DNA of 64,000 nt from Lysinibacillus sp. JNUCC-52 (GTDB taxonomy: Bacteria > Bacillota > Bacilli > Bacillales_A > Planococcaceae): contig NZ_CP065546.1 of NCBI RefSeq assembly GCF_015999545.1, forward strand, positions 1,426,001 to 1,490,000. The letters run 5' to 3'. Under the pieces are notes generated by a model. That model saw nothing but the letters and a program-made list of their open reading frames with translations. It searched no databases and was not told the origin of the DNA. Below, one piece after another: positions 9,447 to 17,060 of the stretch (the stretch's first letter is position 1; the number at the start of each line of letters is the position of its first letter). The position numbers were made by a program, and so were the translations under genes.

Positions 9447-9474
9447 CTATGGTTTGTTTTAGTTAGACAAATCA

Positions 9475-9873
9475 TTAAGAGTGATTATTTAATCGCCATT
9501 TATAAAAAACTTTCAGCAAATAATCGAAAGTCACAAATATTGTTATATATATACTACTTATTGAAACAGTTAAATAAATGCTATCGTTGAACATCGCTTT
9601 GCTATTAGACATGACCAAACTAAATATTAAAGAATAGGTCAATGCACAAAGTAAATGCTTAATATACATGACAATTATATTCTTAATTTTACTATAGTGT
9701 TCAATCAGGATAGATATCAGTACGGCTACAAGCATTGCAGGTCCAGTAAATGTAATACCATAAATACCAAATGATATGCTGTATGAGTAGCCAATAAATA
9801 GTGGAACAATAAATATTCCAATTACTAGTGTAACGGCTGCTGCAATCAATTTATTTCTCAACAACTTTTCCAC
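9475..9873 (-). CDS. Small integral membrane protein, unknown
   Basis: A 132-residue protein with four membrane segments (about residues 9-30, 38-60, 72-92 and 99-120) and a basic C-terminus. Start is uncertain: GTG at 9873 directly abuts AAAGGG, whereas TTG codons four and five triplets later have better spacing. No family recognised. It has no counterpart in the second copy of the duplicated block, where rsoA/yvrJ-like genes occupy the equivalent position. Confidence 0.5.
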   Translation of the reverse strand: MEKLLRNKLIAAAVTLVIGIFIVPLFIGYSYSISFGIYGITFTGPAMLVAVLISILIEHYSKIKNIIVMYIKHLLCALTYSLIFSLVMSNSKAMFNDSIYLTVSISSIYITIFVTFDYLLKVFYKWRLNNHS

Positions 9874-10079
9874 ACCCTTTAATCACTTTTTTGTTTCAAA
9901 ATGCCAGAGTCATTGAATTTGATGACCATATGTACAAACTATTTATATTACAACATACAATTCATAGTATTGCGTTTATATTAATACAAAAATTATCAAT
10001 TTGAAATCCTTTTAAATTACTTATATTTAAATTCCAAGTTCCTTTTTGGTAAATATATTTTTTATAATCGAATACATAT

Positions 10080-10125
10080 AAAGGCTATGCTAAATCTTTC
10101 AAACCTATAGCATAGCCATTTCAAA
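10080..10125. terminator. Hairpin, possible terminator
   Basis: GGCTATGCT...AGCATAGCC with a flanking A/T-rich stretch. No clear gene ends here; it may be left from a deleted gene in the 9874-10140 gap, which otherwise shows nothing. Confidence 0.4.
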
Positions 10126-10141
10126 TTTAAATTGTACGTTT

Positions 10142-10213
10142 ACTAAAGGAGTAACAGGAGTGGGAAAAATCCACGCCTTTTACGATAAAAAAGGTAATCG
10201 ATTCCCTGTATAA
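10142..10213 (+). pseudogene. 3' remnant of a gene (copy 1)
   Basis: Reads GVTGVGKIHAFYDKKGNRFPV to a TAA at 10213 without a start. The same text, with few changes, ends at 16339 in the second copy of the block. The product family was not recognised. Both copies stop at the same point and share the same terminator. Confidence 0.6.
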
Positions 10214-10256
10214 AATAATGAGGTAGTCGAATTTATTCGACTACCTCATTATTATG
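10213..10256. terminator. Bidirectional terminator (copy 1)
   Basis: Near-perfect palindrome ATAATGAGGTAGTCGAA...TTCGACTACCTCATTAT at the convergence of the remnant and the minus-strand gene. The same element recurs at 16339-16380. Confidence 0.85.
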
Positions 10257-10676
10257 TATATAACTTTGAACAAACGGGAAAAATTCAGAACTATCCTCCA
10301 AAATGTATTGCTTCATCATCTTGGGCCTTTCGATAATTCCAATTATATTTCTTTCATAGTCTAAAATTATTGTATAGGATTGATCTGAATTTGCTGATTT
10401 AAAGTAAATATAAGTATCCTCATTAAAAGCTGGTCTATTAGGAATTATTTTCTTTTTCATCAAGAAGCTATCTAGTATTGAGATAAATCGTTTTGTCTCC
10501 TCTTGTTCAATATAATGCGATTGTCTCATATCTGAAATCAAAACATTATTGATGCTCGCAATATCCAATGCTGGTACAGCCTCATTAAAAGTAATTAGTG
10601 GTCTAGTGTAAAACCATATTAGCCAAATCACAACTACTATCAACAAAAACCATATTTTTTTATTGCGAATATCCAT
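10233..10676 (-). CDS. Membrane-anchored protein, intact paralogue of the frameshifted gene at 16359
   Basis: A 147-residue protein: MDIRNKK, a strong membrane anchor (IWFLLIVVVIWLIWFYTRP, residues 7-25), then a polar body (PALDIASINNVLISDMR, later IIGIIERPKMMKQYI). Its paralogue at 16359-16803 is identical over most of the first 55 residues but is frameshifted. ATG at 10676 and a GTG one codon earlier are both close to GGAGGG. The family is unknown. It ends at a shared bidirectional terminator. Confidence 0.65.
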   Translation of the reverse strand: MDIRNKKIWFLLIVVVIWLIWFYTRPLITFNEAVPALDIASINNVLISDMRQSHYIEQEETKRFISILDSFLMKKKIIPNRPAFNEDTYIYFKSANSDQSYTIILDYERNIIGIIERPKMMKQYILEDSSEFFPFVQSYIHNNEVVE

Positions 10677-10965
10677 CACCCTCCGTTCCTATTAACCTTA
10701 TTTTCTACTTTTAATTATAACAAATCACTAACATTACATTAAATAGAAGTCTGAATATTATGCGATTTAATCTATATATTAAGAATGTGAACACTAGATT
10801 TCACCGCTTTCTACCACACACATGGATAGAATCCACCTTCACCTCAAGTGAATCTTTATTTACACCTCACCAACTCCTGGTCTCCCAACATATAAAATCC
10901 ATGTAAATTTTGCGTGGGGTGTGCTATGGTAAATTATCGAGACAATTAGATAAAGGTGGAAAATT

Positions 10966-11970
10966 ATGTTAGAGGTAAGCGATAGTAAGTTAGCACAATA
11001 TGTTATGCATTATGTAAGTGAGAGTCTTGTTTTCGGGGAGGAAGCATTTTCGCAGCCAGAGGTTATGTTAGAAGCAGCATTTACACAATTAGCCTTTAAC
11101 AAACTAGACTTTGAACAGCAATATGAATTTTTTCATGAATCCAATATTGGTTTAAATGAAGTATATACGTATGTCAAAGCCATTTTTGATGAGGAAGGTA
11201 GTTTCCTTGAACAGTCGAAGCATATTGCCACGCATTTACATAGTGCATCTGGGCATCCAAATATTAAAAGTGGTGAGTTGTTTATCGGCTTATTTGACAA
11301 TTGTTTGATGTCGACAGAAGCCAAAAAAGTCATAGCCATTGTGAAAATTGAAGAAAAAGAAATGTTTTTAGATGTGAAAAATGAACAAAATAAAATGACT
11401 GTCAATGGCATTGACGGCATTAATGTAAAGAAAATCAATAATATGGCCGTCATTGTAGATATGGGGGCGGATGAAGCGCCAGTTGTCTTTATGAAAACGA
11501 AAAAGAAAGAAGATGTCGTTTACTGGCAAGAGCGTTTTTTAAAAGTGAAAGTAGCTGATGAGCATTATCATAAAACAAACTTAGCATTAACTGAATGTAA
11601 AAAGTATATTTTAAAAGAAGAGAGTTATACCAATCCCGAAAAGTTGGGTCTTTTAAACAAAACGCTCGATTATTTCCGTAGTGAAGAAGAATTTGAAGTA
11701 AACGACTATATTGAAACTGTATTTGAAGCAGTTGATTCAACGCAAAAAGATATTATCGTCAATTCAGTCAAGCCCTACGAAACAGTGATTTCTGAAAGTG
11801 CTATTGCAAAGGCTGAAAAAAGCTATAAACGGAAAATCAAACTGGATTCCGCAATAGAAATTCAGGTGAACGTCCGTGATATTGAGCAAATGGATGAGCT
11901 AATTGAAGTTGGCTATGATGAGGAAACGAATCGCAAATATTATAAGATCTATTTTAATGAAGAAGTGTAA
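10966..11970 (+). CDS. Nucleoid-associated protein (NdpA/YejK family)
   Basis: A 334-residue cytoplasmic protein of the 37-kDa nucleoid-associated family (PF04245). The block NIKSGELFIGLFDNCL (about residues 99-114), followed by AIVKIEEKE, is the typical core of this family, first described as a nucleoid-bound protein in E. coli (YejK). In Firmicutes it often sits in accessory regions and its exact role is not known. A weak extended -10 (TGCTATGGT, 10922-10930) and the ribosome binding site AAAGGTGG precede it. It is followed by its own terminator. Confidence 0.85.
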   Translation: MLEVSDSKLAQYVMHYVSESLVFGEEAFSQPEVMLEAAFTQLAFNKLDFEQQYEFFHESNIGLNEVYTYVKAIFDEEGSFLEQSKHIATHLHSASGHPNIKSGELFIGLFDNCLMSTEAKKVIAIVKIEEKEMFLDVKNEQNKMTVNGIDGINVKKINNMAVIVDMGADEAPVVFMKTKKKEDVVYWQERFLKVKVADEHYHKTNLALTECKKYILKEESYTNPEKLGLLNKTLDYFRSEEEFEVNDYIETVFEAVDSTQKDIIVNSVKPYETVISESAIAKAEKSYKRKIKLDSAIEIQVNVRDIEQMDELIEVGYDEETNRKYYKIYFNEEV

Positions 11971-11973
11971 TGA

Positions 11974-12012
11974 AGGTGTTCTATTGACTGCAATCAATAG
12001 AACATTTTTTCA
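11974..12012 (+). terminator. Terminator of the nucleoid-associated protein gene
   Basis: TGTTCTATTG...CAATAGAACA followed by six T's. Confidence 0.9.
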
Positions 12013-12044
12013 TTTCTGTTGAAGTTCGCTTTGAGGGCCTTCCT

Positions 12045-12152
12045 TCCGAAGTCTTAGTGGAGATTCATAGGTTTTTAGTGGCGTTTTCCTCCGGTTTTAT
12101 GGCGGTTTCTTTGATTTTAGTGACGATTCATAGGTTTCTAGCAAAAATAGCG
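12045..12152. repeat. Short degenerate array of a 21-bp repeat
   Basis: Units of about 21 bases such as ATTCATAGGTTTTTAGTGGCG and ATTCATAGGTTTCTAGC recur at 12067-12140. They are related to the longer array at 16895-17058 (unit ATTCATAGGCTTCTATCGGCG). No gene covers them. They lie between a terminator and the next promoter. Confidence 0.6.
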
Positions 12153-12226
12153 AGAAATTATTAACAATAATTTTTTCACTTTGCTAAAATTAATGTTAAG
12201 TATACTAGTCTATAGGAGGTTTAAAA

Positions 12227-12649
12227 ATGACAAGTAAGCAATTACGTTTATCCATCTTTTCACTTGTTTGCATTGTTTTTTTATCTTTCTACACAATGAA
12301 TTTTTTTAAAACTACATCACTAGCTAAGGACCTATTGACAGAGATTGATTTCAATAAAGTCAATTCAGGTTTTGTTGTTGATGCTGCTAATGAAACAATA
12401 CGCGATTTAAACGAGGAAAGTTTAACTACTATTTTATCCACTCTAAAAACAATTGAATTAGAGTGTGTTCAAAAACGCTCAGAAACCAGAGCTATTGATT
12501 ATATAGTTTCACTTAGCGGTAGTGGCGGTGCATTTAAATTATATCTTTCAAATGACGGTTCTTTGTTCATTGATGGAAAGCTAGAAGAAACATATCAAGT
12601 TGTTGATAACCAAGTATTTAATGCATTATTACATTTAATAATGCATTAA
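12227..12649 (+). CDS. Membrane-anchored small protein, unknown
   Basis: A 140-residue protein with one N-terminal membrane segment (about residues 7-27) and an exported-looking body with a repetitive SLSGSGGAFKLYLSNDGSLF stretch. AGGAGG at the right distance supports the ATG. The general plan (anchor plus about 110-residue body) resembles the 8797, 10233 and 14760 genes, but I see no clear sequence match. It ends at a good terminator (12656-12700). Confidence 0.55.
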   Translation: MTSKQLRLSIFSLVCIVFLSFYTMNFFKTTSLAKDLLTEIDFNKVNSGFVVDAANETIRDLNEESLTTILSTLKTIELECVQKRSETRAIDYIVSLSGSGGAFKLYLSNDGSLFIDGKLEETYQVVDNQVFNALLHLIMH

Positions 12650-12655
12650 AACTCA

Positions 12656-12700
12656 AAAACAGCATCTCCGATTATCTAATCGGTGGTGCTGTTTTTGAAA
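12656..12700 (+). terminator. Terminator
   Basis: AAACAGCA-TC-CCGATT...AATCGG-TG-TGCTGTTTTT directly behind the 12227 gene. Confidence 0.85.
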
Positions 12701-12768
12701 TGAACAAATATTTATTAAAAACCAAAGGTCACAATAATTTTAATATCAATTCGATTTTCCATTATACA

Positions 12769-13224
12769 TTAACCCGGGATACTTCCCCCAATGGTATTCC
12801 ATTTAACAACAGAACCCTTACCAGATATAAGTGTTGACACTTCACCTGTCGCTGTTTTTCGGAATTCTAAATAAGGTAGTACAACTTCTACAGATGTGTA
12901 GTTAGAGTTATTTTTCATTATTGAAAAAAGTTCAATAATGTAATCTAAACCTGATGAAGCAGTCGAAGCAACCGATTCTCTATATGATGTAGTGGCTGAC
13001 GTCAAAGCTCCCGAAAGAACTGCAAGAATCACTCCTGTTACTGTTGATTTAAATACAAAGCCTAAAGCTGTTGCACCTAAACCAATGATGCCAGATCTGA
13101 AATTTGCTGAATTAAGCTGACCTCTCCAATACCTAACAGTATTATTTTGAGCAATTATCATATTTTCTAATGTAGACTTTGAGACTGTAATCGTTCTAAC
13201 GTATTCAGTTGTTGTGAAAGACAT
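12769..13224 (-). CDS. Small protein with hydrophobic middle, possible output of the split-sigma module
   Basis: A 151-residue protein, no signal peptide. Residues 10-25 read RTITVSKSTLENM, which resembles TTTITVTPATLLKM in the protein at 14290. The middle (about 43-80) is a glycine/alanine-rich hydrophobic stretch that could enter a membrane (SGIIGLGATALGF and VTGVILAVLSGAL). The C-terminal third is polar. TGGAGG precedes ATG. It lies divergent from the SigO-like gene. No family recognised; a membrane-active or structural secreted product is a possibility only. Confidence 0.55.
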   Translation of the reverse strand: MSFTTTEYVRTITVSKSTLENMIIAQNNTVRYWRGQLNSANFRSGIIGLGATALGFVFKSTVTGVILAVLSGALTSATTSYRESVASTASSGLDYIIELFSIMKNNSNYTSVEVVLPYLEFRKTATGEVSTLISGKGSVVKWNTIGGSIPG

Positions 13225-13610
13225 AGTACAACCTCCATTATTATAGTTTTTCAGTTAGCTGCTAACACACCATAAAGGGATTAACTATAATTTTTTAACA
13301 ACCTAATAAAAAAATTATTTACTAAAATCAGATTCCAACCAATACTGTACTAACTATCCTGAAAATAATATGTATCCGCATATAAGTTCTTCTATTTATT
13401 AAGTAATAAAATTATCATTTCCCCTTAATCTCCTACTAAAAAAAAAGATTTTTCCTTCTAAATTAATCAAAAATTCCCTAACAAATTTAATCAAATGTAT
13501 AAGTTGATTTTGATTTAAGAAAAGTCCTTTATATAAATAAAAAATCATGTAGAAATAGATCTAATTTTCTTTAGGTCCCCATTCCATGAAGCATAAAGGA
13601 GTTGGTTTTT
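13225..13610. other. Divergent intergenic region with repeat copy 2
   Basis: About 390 bases between the divergent 12769 gene and the SigO-like gene. At 13440-13532 lies the second copy of the 85-base repeat also found at 8580-8690, with arms AATCAA/TTGATT around ATGTATAAG. The repeat should hold the promoter of the SigO-like gene; a standard SigA pair could not be fixed with confidence. Confidence 0.6.
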
Positions 13611-14174
13611 TTGATTCAAAATCAGTTACTTAAAAACTTTTTAAAAAACCCTGAAATAAATCAGCTGTATCAAAGTTATTTAGAAAAGCCTACTACTTAC
13701 AAGAAAGAAATGATTGAAAAAATATTTCAAATCCATGGTAGAAAGATTCAGCTGCTTAGTTATTTTTCAAAAACTTTAACTTTTGAGTCTCAAAAATTTG
13801 ATAAAAAAATTCGTCATAACAATAAATTGAATCAATTGATATTAGATAAACACATCGATGACGGAGGGGGCAAATTACTTGATTTAATCGCAGATGAAAG
13901 AAACTATTATGATTCTGAATTCAATACACCTGTTGAATCTAGTGAATTAGAAATGATTTTTGAAGATAAACAGCTATACGAAATTGTTTCCACATTAAGC
14001 GCAAAGCAAAAAGAGATTCTATACTTACTTTTTGTAAAGGATAGGACTGAAGAAGAACTAGCTTTAGAGCTTGGTGTTTCCAAACAAGCTATTAATAAGG
14101 TTAAAAATCACGCATTACGCAAAATAAGAAAAGAGTATGAATCTGCAAATAGAAGAGATTTCAATACTAATTAA
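13611..14174 (+). CDS. sigO-like: SigO (YvrI)-like sigma factor, region 4 subunit
   Basis: A 187-residue protein resembling SigO (YvrI) of B. subtilis: N-terminal LLKNFLKNPEINQLY aligns with the SigO N-terminus, FDKKIRHN (about 64-71) with its FDKRVRKN, and the C-terminal third (LSAKQKEILYLLF, then EELALELGVSKQAINKVK) is a sigma region 4 helix-turn-helix. In B. subtilis SigO needs a second small subunit, RsoA, to supply region 2. A 72-residue RsoA-like gene lies at 15424. The TTG at 13611 is preceded by AAAGGAG nine bases upstream; an earlier TTG at 13602 directly abuts that site. It likely controls neighbouring small genes, which is inference. Confidence 0.75.
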   Translation: MIQNQLLKNFLKNPEINQLYQSYLEKPTTYKKEMIEKIFQIHGRKIQLLSYFSKTLTFESQKFDKKIRHNNKLNQLILDKHIDDGGGKLLDLIADERNYYDSEFNTPVESSELEMIFEDKQLYEIVSTLSAKQKEILYLLFVKDRTEEELALELGVSKQAINKVKNHALRKIRKEYESANRRDFNTN

Positions 14175-14231
14175 GTTGCAAAAAATTTATCAAGACGGTT
14201 GATAAATCACCTTAAACTCCCCTTTTAAAAG

Positions 14232-14270
14232 TGTTAGGTTGGCCAACCTAAACACTTTTATATTAGAAAA
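14232..14270 (+). terminator. Strong inverted repeat after the SigO-like gene
   Basis: AAAAGTGTTAGGTTGG and CCAACCTAAACACTTTT pair with a single bulge. It sits between the SigO-like gene and the next ribosome binding site, so it is either the sigma terminator or an attenuator/operator for the 14290 gene. Confidence 0.7.
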
Positions 14271-14289
14271 TTTAAGGAGGAATTACATT

Positions 14290-14712
14290 ATGGCTATAAT
14301 TAGTTCTCGACGAGGTGCTACAACAACAATTACTGTAACGCCAGCAACTTTATTAAAAATGGAGCATGCATTACTTACTGGGGTATCACATTTAGAAACT
14401 AAATACCCAGAGCATGTAATGGCAGATGCTTACTATCTTACAAGTTCAGAAGTTTTAAATATCGTCTTTGGCGAGGCTTCTGCTAAAACAGTAGCCAATC
14501 GTACCGCCTTAATCTATTCAGATGGAATGAATGGTGTAAAAGAAGACCTTATTAGTAGGGCAAGAGATGGAGCTAGACAAATGAGCGCTATTCATAGAAA
14601 GGCACTTAATAGCGGATCTAAGAATCTGACACTTAAAATAACTTATTATGTAGCCTTTAACCTTCATACTGGCAGAACGGTTTTAAAATACATTGTTGCT
14701 GCAGAAGAATAA
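14290..14712 (+). CDS. Small soluble protein, possible output of the split-sigma module
   Basis: A 140-residue protein without signal peptide or membrane segment. Start is ATG at 14290, with AAGGAGG 8 bases upstream. The N-terminus (SSRRGATTTITVTPATLLKM) shares the pattern T-I-T-V-x-x-x-T-L-x-x-M with the protein at 12769. The rest is helix-rich in the middle and ends with beta-like LTLKITYYVAFNLHTGR. Family unknown. It lies directly downstream of the SigO-like gene and upstream of RsoA/YvrJ-like genes, and has its own terminator. Confidence 0.6.
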   Translation: MAIISSRRGATTTITVTPATLLKMEHALLTGVSHLETKYPEHVMADAYYLTSSEVLNIVFGEASAKTVANRTALIYSDGMNGVKEDLISRARDGARQMSAIHRKALNSGSKNLTLKITYYVAFNLHTGRTVLKYIVAAEE

Positions 14713-14731
14713 TTTACTTAATTTCACAACA

Positions 14732-14764
14732 TAAAAACCTGCCTATAATTGGCAGGTTTTTATG
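14732..14764. terminator. Bidirectional terminator
   Basis: AAAACCTGCC...GGCAGGTTTTT between the convergent 14290 and 14760 genes. Confidence 0.85.
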
Positions 14765-15266
14765 TTTGAGTTAGATTCTTTAAAGCATTAAAAAAATCAT
14801 CTCCATTAAGGATGGTATAGTAATAAAGATATTCACTTTCACTTCCAGTTGAATCATCAAAATCTAGAAATCGAATTTGTTTTTCATTTTCAAATACATA
14901 CAATGTATAATTTTTATTCAATTTAATATCTATAAGATACGCAGTTTTTTCTAATGACGTGAAACCTTTAATCTGTTTAAGTTGTAGGTTATTCAATTCA
15001 TCGATGATTCTCTTTTTCTGAACTGGATTTTCTACTTTGATTGTATTAAAAGGTTCTTGTAAAGTTGCAACCACTGCTCCAATATACAAAGTTGCATTTT
15101 CATCACTGAAGTTCGCATCTTTCATTATATCTGAAACAGTATAAATTTTTTCAGCCTCAGCCTTAAGAGCAGCATCTCTTTTTTTATTTTCATATACATC
15201 CAATCCCATTAAAACTACACTGATTACACCGACAGCAATGATTAAGAAAATTCTACGTTTCCGCAT
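14760..15266 (-). CDS. Membrane-anchored protein, paralogue of the 8797-9267 gene
   Basis: A 168-residue protein with MRKR, an anchor at about residues 5-22 and the conserved AALKAEAEKIYTVSDI segment also found in the paralogue at 8797. The body then diverges, with an insert (FDDSTGSESEYLYYY) before the shared end. ATG at 15266 follows GAGGAGGTACTCT. The pair forms part of the collinear duplication. Role unknown; the linkage to a sigma module in this copy is suggestive only. Confidence 0.65.
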   Translation of the reverse strand: MRKRRIFLIIAVGVISVVLMGLDVYENKKRDAALKAEAEKIYTVSDIMKDANFSDENATLYIGAVVATLQEPFNTIKVENPVQKKRIIDELNNLQLKQIKGFTSLEKTAYLIDIKLNKNYTLYVFENEKQIRFLDFDDSTGSESEYLYYYTILNGDDFFNALKNLTQT

Positions 15267-15423
15267 AGAGTACCTCCTCATTTTATTTTTTAAAATTATA
15301 TCAAATTCTATATATTTTCACTCTATTTAGCTTAAAATTCTTGTAAATTCATCCTTTTTCTCTATCAATAGAAAAAAGGATGTTTCGATTTTTTATCAAA
15401 ACATACCCTCTCCATCACCAATT

Positions 15424-15636
15424 CTACTTTTCTATTTGTGTATCTTTCTCTTTATCCATAAGTTCAAAAAAGGAAGGAAGTTGTTTAATTTCCTTTCTTT
15501 TTATCGTTGAAAGCACCATTAAAATCAGTTCTTGCTCCAAATCCTTTCGATTTTGCCAATCTGTTTGTCTTAACACTGATTTAATTTTTGGTGTCAACAG
15601 TTCTATCACTTCTTGTTCAAATCTGCCATCCACCAC
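15424..15636 (-). CDS. rsoA-like: RsoA-like small protein (sigma region 2 subunit)
   Basis: A roughly 70-residue protein: ELLTPKIKSVLRQTDWQNRKDLEQEL is the recognisable part, with the I-x-x-x-L-x-x-T-x-x-Q-x-R-x-D-L-x-Q-E-L pattern of region 2-like small subunits (the RsoA/HTH_16 type). In B. subtilis RsoA and SigO act together as a two-protein sigma factor. The partner gene here is at 13611. The start is one of several GTG codons at 15633-15642; the one at 15636 sits five bases behind GAGG. Assignment rests on pattern, length and context. Confidence 0.6.
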   Translation of the reverse strand: MVDGRFEQEVIELLTPKIKSVLRQTDWQNRKDLEQELILMVLSTIKRKEIKQLPSFFELMDKEKDTQIEK

Positions 15637-15698
15637 TATCACCTCAGACCTTTTATAATTTTTTTCGAATCATAGAGATTTATCGACTACATATACCA

Positions 15699-15884
15699 TC
15701 AATTTTTATGTTCGCCCCCCTCCCTCTTTTCTTTTTGCAATAATAACTGTACAGCTTGGGTGTTGTTATTGACCGCTTCAGTCAATAACGCTAAAGACTT
15801 ATCAAATTTCCAAAAGACCAATAGAAATGCCACTATTGGAAAACCAACATTACTAATGAAATTTATTAATATTGATTGATCCAT
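15699..15884 (-). CDS. yvrJ-like: YvrJ-family membrane peptide
   Basis: A 61-residue protein with one membrane segment (FISNVGFPIVAFLLVFWKF) and a polar, coiled-coil-like tail (LTEAVNNNTQAVQLLLQ). The NVGFPIV text is characteristic of the YvrJ family. In B. subtilis yvrJ belongs to the SigO regulon next to sigO and rsoA, so the three genes found here form a matching set. AGGAGG precedes ATG. Some short proteins of this plan are holin-like; that is not proven for YvrJ. The gene is followed 60 bases later by the RsoA-like gene, and the two are probably co-transcribed. Confidence 0.75.
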   Translation of the reverse strand: MDQSILINFISNVGFPIVAFLLVFWKFDKSLALLTEAVNNNTQAVQLLLQKEKREGGEHKN

Positions 15885-16023
15885 ATTTATACCTCCTTTG
15901 TATATATAAAGGGGTCTTTACCTGTATTTTAGCAACTTTTAATATTAATAATTGATTGTACTTTCGACCATATAGAAAACTCTAAATAATCTCCCTTTCG
16001 GTCAAACTAAATTTCACTTATAG

Positions 16024-16339
16024 GTTGTTATTTGGGTTACAGTAGGGGTTACAGTAGGGGTTGCATTAGGTGTTATTAGTTTCCTGGCTTCAAGCCCGTC
16101 CCAATCACACCGAAATGGTATGATTCAAGGCCTTAAAGCACTTAATAATGCGGTGCAACGCTTTGAGAGTGAATGAGTTAATTCATACCGCTATAGGCTA
16201 TAGTGAAACATTCGATGTTGAGTTAGTCTTTTTAGAAGCGAGTGACTGGGCAACACAACAGCAGCTTTTCAAAGGTGCAACAGGAGTAGGTAAAATCCAC
16301 GCCTTTTACGATGAAAAAGGTAATCGAATCCCAGTATAA
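16024..16339 (+). pseudogene. Remnants of two gene ends (copy 2)
   Basis: Two overlapping open stretches without proper starts. The first (16024-16176) reads VTVGVTVGVALGVISF and ends NAVQRFESE. The second (to TAA at 16339) ends FLEASDWATQQQLF then GATGVGKIHAFYDEKGNRIPV. The last part is nearly identical to the remnant ending at 10213. I read them as tails of genes whose front was deleted or decayed. The product is unknown. The rest of the 15885-16024 stretch is promoter-like and AT-rich. Confidence 0.5.
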
Positions 16340-16380
16340 AATAATGAGGTAGTCGATTTTATTCGACTACCTCATTATTA
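16339..16380. terminator. Bidirectional terminator (copy 2)
   Basis: ATAATGAGGTAGTCGA...TCGACTACCTCATTAT, the same element as at 10213-10256. Confidence 0.85.
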
Positions 16381-16803
16381 CTTAAATAACTTTTAACAAA
16401 CGCAAATAGCTCAGAACTATCCTCAAGAATATATTGCTTCAACATCTTTGGCCTCTCGATAATTCCTATGATTTTTCTTTTATAATCTAAGATTATTGTA
16501 TAGGATACTTCTGAATTTTTGGAATAAAAATAAATATAAGCATCCTCATTAAAAGCCGGTCTATTAGGAATTATTTTTTTTTTTCATAAAGAGGCTATTT
16601 AGTATCGAGATAAATTGTTCTGTTTCCTTTTGCTCAATATAAAACGACTCTCTCATATCTGAAATCAAAAGATTATTGATGCTCGCAATATCCAATGCTG
16701 GTACAGCCTCATTAAAAGTAATTAGTGGTCTAGTGTAAAACCATATTAGCCAAATCACAACTACTATCAACAAAATCCATATTTTTTTATTGCGAATATC
16801 CAT
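16359..16803 (-). pseudogene. Frameshifted paralogue of the 10233-10676 gene
   Basis: The first 59 codons or so match the intact paralogue almost exactly (anchor IWILLIVVVIWLIWFYTRP). At about 16574-16584 the intact gene has AAAAAGAAAA after an ATG, whereas here there are 11 A's in a row, which shifts the frame and stops the product after MKKKNNS. Beyond it the other frame is intact to the same end (NRPAFNEDAYIYF ... NNEVVE). Because A-tracts of this length allow polymerase slippage, it could still make some full-length product. Confidence 0.8.
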
Positions 16804-16894
16804 CTTCCTACGTTCCTTCCAAAAGCTCATTTTCTCTTTTAAATGATATCAAAACCAAGCAATGCAATAATATTGAATCTGAATCTCTTCACGG

Positions 16895-17058
16895 ATTTCT
16901 ATCGGCGTTTTCCATGAGGTTACCGGCGATTCATAGGCTTCTATCGGCGATTTCATCAAGTTTACCGGCGATTTTCCCTGATTTATCGGGGATTCCCCCT
17001 GCCTTATCGGCGATTCATGAACTTTTATCGGCGATTTCCCCTGCTTTATCGGCGATTT
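16895..17058. repeat. Tandem 21-bp repeat array, about eight units
   Basis: Units such as ATTCATAGGCTTCTATCGGCG, ATTTCATCAAGTTTACCGGCG, ATTCATGAACTTTTATCGGCG and ATTTCCCCTGCTTTATCGGCG follow each other exactly every 21 bases, ending in TATCGGCG or TACCGGCG. The variable 12 bases alternate between ATTCATRRRC-like and CCCCTG-like text. It lies directly behind the DinB gene's end. The plus-strand frame through it reads a seven-residue repeat but lacks a good start. A short related array is at 12045-12152. Confidence 0.85.
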
Positions 17059-17060
17059 AC

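Noticed and set aside
15380-15658. 92-residue plus-strand frame
   Set aside because: It is the shadow of the RsoA-like gene on the opposite strand and has no ribosome binding site.
16895-17058. Repeat array considered as CRISPR
   Set aside because: Units follow at exactly 21 bases, without unique spacers of usual size; no cas genes are near.
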